Origin: Hahella ganghwensis DSM 17046 | GTDB taxonomy: Bacteria > Pseudomonadota > Gammaproteobacteria > Pseudomonadales > Oleiphilaceae | Assembly (NCBI RefSeq): GCF_000376785.1 | Contig: NZ_AQXX01000084.1 | Location: forward strand, 1-43,284 | Direction of reading: 5' to 3' | Length of the DNA stretch: 43,284 nucleotides | In this document: piece after piece, positions 8,271 through 13,951 of the stretch | How positions within the stretch are numbered: position 1 is the first letter of the stretch | Layout of the letters: each line of letters starts with the position of its first letter | Translations under genes and position numbers: made by a program | The notes under the pieces: model-generated | Database searches by the model: none | The model's input: only the letters and a program-made list of their open reading frames with translations | Told to the model about the DNA's origin: nothing

Positions 8271-9160
8271 TACACACCTCCATTCACAATATTCTTTTTC
8301 TCACAATCATGCTCCAGGTCGGAACCTTCATGTTTTTTCGGGTGAACATGTTTTTTCGGATGAGCCTGTTTTTTCGGATGGGTATAGAAAGGCACTTTTT
8401 TCAGCCAAAGACGCAGGGCCTGCCAATAGATCGCAGACAAGACTTTCAGGCAATGCATTGGGTAACCAAAACTTGCCCTCAAAGCCGCGGCGCCATCTAA
8501 CGGCAACCTTTCCAACGCGAGGCTGGCATCAAACCATTGTTCGTTTTCACGATTTAATTTCATGTGCACGAAAATCCTGCTTTTATCCAGCCGGAATCGC
8601 CACTGATAACGTAGATTCATCGGCATAAACGGAGAGACATGAAACGCTTTATCAAAATCGAAACGAACAGTCTGGGGACGGTAACTGACATCATCGGACT
8701 CCGCTTTTTCCGGATTTTCTACTAGGGTCTCTTCTGAAGTGACAGGCAAGACGTAGGCGTATCGTTCATCCCAGGGGGTATTATTAATTTCCGCGACAAT
8801 CGCATAAAGAACCTCCCGGCGGTCAAAGCAGAAATAGAATACGACTGGATTGAAGCAAAATCCCCAATTGCGAAGGTGTGCGAGCATCACGACACGCCCC
8901 ATTTTACTTTGCAGGCCTGACGCTTCCAGTCGCCTATATACCGCAGTCTTAAGATCAGGAATACCGGGGTCCAGATAATCCTGCCTTCTAAAACTGGTCA
9001 GACTGAACCTTCCGGTGGACCAGGAAGGAAGTTTGTCAATCAGAGGGATTTCGTCCAGATCCAGCCATACCATGCTAGTGCGATATTGAAAGTGGTGTTC
9101 TTGAGGAAGATGTCGACGGTGACGGACACTGCCCTGACACAAGCCACTATGCAGCAACAT
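8270..9160 (-). CDS. DUF1365 domain protein with His/Lys-rich repeat tail
   Basis: 296 residues from the ATG at 9160, chosen because a GAGGAGG precedes it at good spacing and because the protein then starts like other DUF1365 members (short lead, GSVRHRRHLPQ, HHFQYR, VWLDLDEI). Further family motifs are NPVVFYFCFDRR, INNTPWDERYAY, KAFHVSPFMPM and YQWRF. DUF1365 proteins co-occur with CFAS and FAD amine-oxidase genes; no reaction is established. The final 36 residues are unusual: three consecutive HPKK units, encoded by an 18-bp tandem repeat, then a charged tail, making a possible metal-binding or flexible extension. The gene overlaps the oxidase gene upstream by 14 nt and the CFAS gene downstream by 1 nt. 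Confidence 0.85.
   Translation of the reverse strand: MLLHSGLCQGSVRHRRHLPQEHHFQYRTSMVWLDLDEIPLIDKLPSWSTGRFSLTSFRRQDYLDPGIPDLKTAVYRRLEASGLQSKMGRVVMLAHLRNWGFCFNPVVFYFCFDRREVLYAIVAEINNTPWDERYAYVLPVTSEETLVENPEKAESDDVSYRPQTVRFDFDKAFHVSPFMPMNLRYQWRFRLDKSRIFVHMKLNRENEQWFDASLALERLPLDGAAALRASFGYPMHCLKVLSAIYWQALRLWLKKVPFYTHPKKQAHPKKHVHPKKHEGSDLEHDCEKKNIVNGGV
8329..8382 (-). repeat. three 18-bp tandem repeats inside the DUF1365 gene
   Basis: Three adjacent 18-bp units (8329-8346, 8347-8364, 8365-8382) share the core TGTTTTTTCGG on the plus strand. Read on the coding strand, each gives HPKK followed by two variable residues. Each unit carries a run of six T/A bases, so the repeat could gain or lose whole units in frame, or slip out of frame in the homopolymer. 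Confidence 0.8.
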
Positions 9161-10484
9161 CAGCACGTTCCTCCTCAATCATGGAGACCACATCCAGGGC
9201 ACTGTTTACCCCGTCTTCATGGAAGCCCCACCCCCAATAGGCGCCGCAGTAAAAAGTATTGTTATCTCCGTTGATTTCTTTCCTTCTTGCCTGGGCACGC
9301 AAAGATGCGTGGGTGTATACCGGATGATGATAAGTTCTCTCCGCCCAGATCTTTGACGAATCTATAGTCTGTCCGTTACCCAGGTTACCGTTCAGCGTAA
9401 CGATGAAAGGCTGTTCAACCGGGATGCTCTGTAAAAGGTTCATCCAATAACTCACAGAACAACGTCCGTCTGAAGAGGCCGGAATCCTCGCATTCCAACT
9501 AGCCCACGCCCGTCTGTTAGAAGGCATCTGACCGACGTCCGAATGCAATATCACCTGGTTTTCCTGATAAGGAATAGAACCAAGAATTTCTCTTTCGGCT
9601 GTCGATGGATCCTGCAAAATTCGCAACGCTTGATCACTGTGACAGGCAAAAATCACGGCATCGAATCTCTCAATGCCAAATGCAGATGTTTCAACGCTCA
9701 CTCCTTGACCATCCCGAGTGACTTTCTTAACCGGGCAGGATGACCGGACAGCCCCCGGGAACCGATCAAGAATGGCCTTCACATATCTGGAGGAGCCGCC
9801 GCGTACCGTTTTCCACTGTGGTCGGCCATCCAGTTGCAACATGCGATGGTATTGCATGAATGAAACGAAGTAATGCAAGGGAAACTCTTCGATAATTTCA
9901 GGCGACGCGGACCATAAAGCACAGGCCATGGGGAGAATATGGTTTTCAATAAACACCTGACTGTATTTTTGCTTGCGGAGGTAAGACCCCAGCGTCTCTT
10001 CCCCACTACAGCTGTCCAGCACTGAAGGCGCTTCCCGATAAAAGCGCAACAAATCCCAAAGCATTCTGTAGAATCGTGGGCTAATGAGGTTCCGGCGTTG
10101 TGCAAAAAGACGGTCAAATCCTTCCGCGCCGTATTGCATACCAGTCCTTTCATTCACGGCGCTGAAGCTCATGTTGCTGTCCTGCCAGGCAACGTCTAAT
10201 GACCTGAGCATTCGGGTAAAGCTTGGATAGTTGTGTTCATTAAAAACAATGAAGCCCGTATCCACTGACAATGTCTGCTCACCCACCTGAACCGTGTGAG
10301 TGTCTGTATGGCCACCGAGATAGCCGTTGGCTTCAAACAGTGTCACATCGTGTCCTGGCCTAGAACTCCCCGAAGACACACTGCCAGAATGACCAGCCGA
10401 CTTTGCTTCTGGCCCTGAAGCACCACTGAGATAATACGCCGCCGTCAATCCGGAAACGCCCCCACCGATGACTGCAATCCTCAC
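9147..10484 (-). CDS. FAD-dependent amine-oxidase-like protein (NAD(P)-binding)
   Basis: About 445 residues. It begins with a dinucleotide-binding fold, AVIGGGVSGLTAAYYLSG, then FEANGYLGGHTDT and VDTGFIVFNEHNYPSF, typical of the amine-oxidase or desaturase-like flavoproteins that accompany DUF1365 and CFAS. The C-terminal FAD motif is YCGAYWGWGFHEDGVNSAL. I start at GTG 10484: it overlaps the desaturase stop as GTGA and has GAGGAGG 6-8 nt upstream, which beats the farther upstream GTG. Oddity: a Ser/Gly-rich insert of about 22 residues (positions 22-43) sits between the first helix and second strand of the Rossmann fold, where relatives have only a few residues. The likely role is oxidation or dehydrogenation of an acyl chain, next to the methyltransferase steps. 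Confidence 0.85.
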   Translation of the reverse strand: MRIAVIGGGVSGLTAAYYLSGASGPEAKSAGHSGSVSSGSSRPGHDVTLFEANGYLGGHTDTHTVQVGEQTLSVDTGFIVFNEHNYPSFTRMLRSLDVAWQDSNMSFSAVNERTGMQYGAEGFDRLFAQRRNLISPRFYRMLWDLLRFYREAPSVLDSCSGEETLGSYLRKQKYSQVFIENHILPMACALWSASPEIIEEFPLHYFVSFMQYHRMLQLDGRPQWKTVRGGSSRYVKAILDRFPGAVRSSCPVKKVTRDGQGVSVETSAFGIERFDAVIFACHSDQALRILQDPSTAEREILGSIPYQENQVILHSDVGQMPSNRRAWASWNARIPASSDGRCSVSYWMNLLQSIPVEQPFIVTLNGNLGNGQTIDSSKIWAERTYHHPVYTHASLRAQARRKEINGDNNTFYCGAYWGWGFHEDGVNSALDVVSMIEEERADVAA

Positions 10485-11422
10485 GACAGCACCTCCTCGA
10501 CAACAGTTGACTTTGTTCCGGTCCGATGGGCCCACTTCTTGCGCTCAGGAACCGCTCTTAAATCCCAAATCAACCCGCACCACTGCATAATTTTCAGTAA
10601 ATAAAAGCTGATATCGATTTCCCACCAGAAAAACCCCTGTCGGGCCGAGCCGGAAAAGTGATGATGGTTGTTGTGCCAGCCCTCTCCAAGGGTGATCAAT
10701 GCCAGCAACAAATTATTTCTTGAATCATCTGGCGTTTGATAACGACGACTCCCAAAGCGATGCGCAAAGGAATTGATCGCGAGCGTGGCGTGAATCAATA
10801 TCACAGTGGAAACACAATATCCCCAGATAAACATTTGCAGGCCGGAAGTCTCCAACTGCGGCAAGAACAGACTCAGCATGTCCCCCGCGATCCAGAGTGT
10901 TACACCCAGAATCACTGGGACAAACCAATCATAACGGTCAAGCCACTGCAGTTCGGGATACTTGGCAAAGTCCCGAATGAGATCAAAATTTGTCTCAAAG
11001 TAACGTTGACCGAGAAACCAACCACAATGACTCTGCCAGAAGCCATGGCGGGGCGAATGCGGATCTTCTTCTGTATCCGACGTACGATGGTGAAACCTGT
11101 GGTGGGACGCCCACCAAAGTGGTCCGCGCTGAGTTGCAGAAGCCCCAAGTATGGCAAACGCAAATTGCAAAGGCCGAGATGTCTTAAAAGATTTGTGAGA
11201 GAAGTAACGATGATAGAAGGCGGTAATCGCGAACATTCTCACCAGATAAAGGATCAGGGCCGTCACCAGAGCGGTCGCACTCCACCCCACCCACAGAGTC
11301 GCCAGACAAAGCAAGTGAATTGCGACAAACGGCCAGACTCTTACCCAGTCCACGGAAAGACTTTGATGGTCAGCGTCGGACAGCTCCCCGATACCGTGGT
11401 CTCGATGTTTGTACTGTTTCAT
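10481..11422 (-). CDS. membrane fatty acid (acyl-CoA delta-9 type) desaturase
   Basis: 313 residues. It has the three histidine boxes of membrane di-iron desaturases, HRYFSH, HHRFHH and HNNHH, between hydrophobic segments. The family introduces a cis double bond (usually delta-9) into acyl-CoA or lipid-bound acyl chains using O2 and electrons from a ferredoxin or cytochrome partner. It is the first gene of the minus-strand operon, so the operon starts by making a double bond and continues with enzymes that act on double bonds. A 17-bp palindrome lies in its 5' leader and regulator-type repeats lie further upstream. Confidence 0.9.
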   Translation of the reverse strand: MKQYKHRDHGIGELSDADHQSLSVDWVRVWPFVAIHLLCLATLWVGWSATALVTALILYLVRMFAITAFYHRYFSHKSFKTSRPLQFAFAILGASATQRGPLWWASHHRFHHRTSDTEEDPHSPRHGFWQSHCGWFLGQRYFETNFDLIRDFAKYPELQWLDRYDWFVPVILGVTLWIAGDMLSLFLPQLETSGLQMFIWGYCVSTVILIHATLAINSFAHRFGSRRYQTPDDSRNNLLLALITLGEGWHNNHHHFSGSARQGFFWWEIDISFYLLKIMQWCGLIWDLRAVPERKKWAHRTGTKSTVVEEVLS

Positions 11423-11438
11423 TGAAATCCATCTTCCT

Positions 11439-11455
11439 GCTCAAACCTTTTGAGC
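11439..11455. promoter_or_regulatory. 17-bp palindrome in the 5' leader of the desaturase gene
   Basis: GCTCAAA-CCT-TTTGAGC is a perfect 7-bp inverted repeat with a 3-nt centre, 17 nt before the desaturase ATG and just ahead of its AGGAAG ribosome site. It could be a repressor operator or an RNA hairpin affecting translation. No T-tract follows, so it is not a terminator. Confidence 0.45.
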
Positions 11456-11470
11456 ATCCTAAAAAGCCCC

Positions 11471-11521
11471 ACGTGAAAAAAACGTGAAGAAATCCATCTA
11501 TTTTATTCACACTCACTTCAC
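11471..11521. promoter_or_regulatory. two pairs of GTGAA direct repeats, 11-bp phased: candidate OmpR-family regulator boxes
   Basis: ACGTGAA occurs at 11471-11477 and 11482-11488. The same core in the other orientation (TTCAC) occurs at 11506-11510 and 11517-11521. Each pair has an exact 11-bp period, and the pairs face each other. OmpR/PhoB-type regulators bind tandem half-sites with this one-turn spacing. The site lies between the two divergent transcription units of the lipid locus, which contains such a regulator. Confidence 0.55.
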
Positions 11522-11567
11522 CCCTGGATTCATATCATCCTCTTAAAAGATCAAGAGATACCGCAAT

Positions 11568-12194
11568 ATGAAAACCGGGCATGCAATCAGTCACCTGATC
11601 CACCATATTCGTGAGCGTTTTTTCTGCCGAACAGCCTGTTATATCTATGCACTCATTACTTTAGTTTTTGGTGCTACCGGATGTTCATCCTCCCCCAGCA
11701 GTCAGGCCTATGAAGACTACCTCCGGCTCGCACCTGCCGGAACCTTCGATCCTCCCACCACAGATGACCGACTGGGAGGCTTTGTCACTTTATTCAGTTC
11801 ATTGGATACAGAACATATCACCCAAGAACTCGACAACGTTTACGCTGAAAAGCTCTACTTCAACGACACTTTCCACGTCATCACAGACAGACCCAGCCTC
11901 AAGTTGTACATGTTAAGTCTGGCAGAAAACTCAGAAACCACCGTCAGATTTCTAGATTCCGTGTCAAAAGGGAATGACGCCTGGCTGAGATGGCACATGC
12001 GGATACGCTTCAAGTTATGGTGGAAAGATCTGGACATTCAGTCCGTCGGCATCACCCATCTACGATTCGACCAGCAGGGCAAAATCATTTTGCATCAGGA
12101 TTACTGGGACAGCACCGAGGGCTTCTACGCTCACCTTCCTATTATCGGTTCTCCGATCAGAGCCATCCGCTCCCAGTTGGGCCCCGACAGTTAA
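11568..12194 (+). CDS. NTF2-like (SnoaL-type) lipoprotein of the lipid locus
   Basis: 208 residues: a long basic N-terminus, a hydrophobic stretch (about 24-38) and lipobox GATGC. The mature domain (about 65-200) looks like the NTF2-like/SnoaL cone fold: LYFNDTFHVITDRPSLKLYM, then WLRWHMRIRFK and GITHLRFDQQGKIILHQDYWD, the last being the typical closing beta segment. NTF2-like proteins of this kind are regular members of CFAS/DUF1365/amine-oxidase clusters in gammaproteobacteria. The gene is divergent from the desaturase operon and shares its control region. Role in the pathway unknown; a lipid-binding or isomerase-like pocket is possible. Confidence 0.7.
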   Translation: MKTGHAISHLIHHIRERFFCRTACYIYALITLVFGATGCSSSPSSQAYEDYLRLAPAGTFDPPTTDDRLGGFVTLFSSLDTEHITQELDNVYAEKLYFNDTFHVITDRPSLKLYMLSLAENSETTVRFLDSVSKGNDAWLRWHMRIRFKLWWKDLDIQSVGITHLRFDQQGKIILHQDYWDSTEGFYAHLPIIGSPIRAIRSQLGPDS

Positions 12195-12205
12195 ACAGGT
12201 TAATC

Positions 12206-12769
12206 ATGCGTCGTCTTAATGCTCTCATCTGGAATGCCCTGTGGATCGCGCAAATCCTCCCATCAATTAGCCTGGCGGACACTGCACCTAAAGCCGGCTT
12301 CAGCCTCAGCCACGAGGTCCATCAATTAAAGCTGCAACGATGCGGTGTCGCTACGCTCAAAGCCTACGGAATCTTCACTGTCGGCCAGAGTGCACTGTAC
12401 CGACAGACCTGCCATGCCACTTGGTCAGCATCAGACATCGAGCCCATCCATATGGTATTTCAGTACAATAGAGCAATACCTGCAAAAGCCTTCCGAGAAA
12501 GTGCAATGGAGATTATGCAGCGGAATATCAAATTGAATTCCGAAGAGATTGGCACTCTCAATCAATTCCACCAGGCCTACCAGCCTGTTGAGGCAGGAGA
12601 TACCTACTCCATCACTTACTTCCCGGAGACTGGCCTTCAACTCCAACTGAACGGAAACCTGTTGGCAACGTTAAAAGATCAGGAACTCGCACGAGAATAC
12701 TTCAACATCTGGCTGGGAGAAGACCCCTTTGATGACCGCCTGAAACGCCAACTTATGCATTCGGAATGA
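12206..12769 (+). CDS. chalcone isomerase-like periplasmic protein
   Basis: 187 residues with a cleavable signal peptide (cleavage near SLADTAP). The start at ATG 12206 lies 11 nt after the upstream stop; the frame is open further upstream, but only this start gives a signal peptide. The mature part has the chalcone-isomerase-like layout: LQRCGVATLKAYGIFTVGQSALY, VFQYNRAIPAKAFRES, an Asn/Glu-rich helix region, then GDTYSITYFPETGLQLQLNG and FNIWLGEDPFDDRLKRQL at the end. The last motif is highly characteristic of the bacterial chalcone-isomerase-like family (PF16036), which binds fatty acids in eukaryotic relatives. It follows the NTF2-like gene and probably serves the same lipid pathway. Confidence 0.8.
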   Translation: MRRLNALIWNALWIAQILPSISLADTAPKAGFSLSHEVHQLKLQRCGVATLKAYGIFTVGQSALYRQTCHATWSASDIEPIHMVFQYNRAIPAKAFRESAMEIMQRNIKLNSEEIGTLNQFHQAYQPVEAGDTYSITYFPETGLQLQLNGNLLATLKDQELAREYFNIWLGEDPFDDRLKRQLMHSE

Positions 12770-12822
12770 CACCGAAGACAACTCTCTGCCTCACCAATAC
12801 CGGCAACATTCAACTGATTGGC

Positions 12823-12867
12823 TATAATCAAATAAACCAAGTGCTCAGATACTGTTTCATGCACTTG
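12823..12867 (+). promoter_or_regulatory. -10 hexamer with downstream inverted repeat before the polyamine-binding-like gene
   Basis: A perfect TATAAT at 12823-12828 is followed by an inverted repeat, CAAGTGC (12838-12844) and GCACTTG (12861-12867), before the gene at 12902. No clear -35 is visible. The repeat overlaps the probable transcription start, so it could be an operator or a 5'-UTR hairpin. Confidence 0.35.
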
Positions 12868-12901
12868 AACATTGGAATATCCCATGCCTGCCGGTAGTCT
12901 T

Positions 12902-13948
12902 ATGAAACATTCGCGCCAGTCAATTGTCGGCCTCAGAGCCCTAATTCCAGTTTTACTGCTGATTTTCTCATTCGCCAGGGCTGAAGAGCTTCGGATCCTG
13001 ACCTGGGAGGATTACATCGACCCTGAGCTGGTCACACGTTTTGAGCAGGAGAACAACACCAAGGTCCGATTTATCTACTATGAAGATGACGATGAGCGGG
13101 ACTTTATTCTGGCCAACACAGATGGAAGCGGGTTTGACATTATCGTCTTTGACCAGACGATGACAGCGCCCTACACGAAAAATGGCTGGCTGCACCTGTT
13201 CCGACGGGAGGAAGTTCCCAATCTTGTCCACGTGCAAATGCCAATGTCCAATAAACCACTACCAGAAGAGCTGACCTCAATTCCCTATAGCTGGGGCAGC
13301 ATTGGCCTTCTGTACCGTAAAGACAAACTCACATCCCCACCCGAATCCTGGATGGATTTCTTCAGGCCGGATGATTATCTGCGCAACCGGATACTCGTGA
13401 TCAATACCGCTTCCACGACCTTTCGCCTGGCCCTGAAAGCCTTGGGGTTTTCCCTGTTAAGTGAAGACCCGGACCACATTGCCAAGGCACGGCAATTACT
13501 CCGAGAGCAGCGTCCCTTTGTCCGGGCCTATCGAAATATTCTCTTCGGAGAAGAGTCAGAGCTCATTGCCGGAAAAGTCTGGATAGCAATGGCCTACAAC
13601 GGCGACGCCATGACCGTCATGGAGGGACGCCCGGAACTCGGCTTTATATTTCCCAAGGAGGGGAGCATGCTGTGGACAGACTCTATTGCGATATTAAATA
13701 AATCTTCCAGCAAAACACTGGCCAAACAATTCATCAACTACCTCAATGAGCCGGAGATAAACGCACAAAATGCTGAGTACATTCAATACGCCACGCCCAA
13801 TAAGGCTGCAAACGAATTGCTGCCCAAAGAGTTTCTGGACAACCCTACGATCAACCCGCCCCAAACGGATAGATTTGAAGTGGACAGGATTCCCAGCAGC
13901 TCTATGATGCGTGACATGATTAAATATTTTATTCAGCTCAATCCCTGA
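12902..13948 (+). CDS. PotD-like periplasmic polyamine-binding protein (NspS-type)
   Basis: About 348 residues with a signal peptide ending FARAEE. The mature N-terminus ELRILTWEDYIDPELVTRFEQE is the hallmark of PotD/PotF spermidine/putrescine-binding proteins; IPYSWGSIGLLYRKD and a late MAYNGDAMTVM also match. No transporter genes adjoin it. Instead it is 3 nt upstream of a membrane GGDEF-EAL protein. That is the arrangement of NspS/MbaA in Vibrio cholerae, where the PotD-like protein reports polyamines to a c-di-GMP enzyme. I infer a sensor role here, not transport. Start uncertain: ATG 12902 gives a compact signal peptide; ATG 12884 is also in frame, and neither has a strong ribosome site. 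Confidence 0.8.
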   Translation: MKHSRQSIVGLRALIPVLLLIFSFARAEELRILTWEDYIDPELVTRFEQENNTKVRFIYYEDDDERDFILANTDGSGFDIIVFDQTMTAPYTKNGWLHLFRREEVPNLVHVQMPMSNKPLPEELTSIPYSWGSIGLLYRKDKLTSPPESWMDFFRPDDYLRNRILVINTASTTFRLALKALGFSLLSEDPDHIAKARQLLREQRPFVRAYRNILFGEESELIAGKVWIAMAYNGDAMTVMEGRPELGFIFPKEGSMLWTDSIAILNKSSSKTLAKQFINYLNEPEINAQNAEYIQYATPNKAANELLPKEFLDNPTINPPQTDRFEVDRIPSSSMMRDMIKYFIQLNP

Positions 13949-13951
13949 CCA

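Noticed and set aside
10736-11425. 229-codon plus-strand open frame antisense to the desaturase gene
   Set aside because: The minus strand carries all three histidine boxes of a desaturase; the antisense frame is low-complexity, lacks a ribosome site and has no family features.
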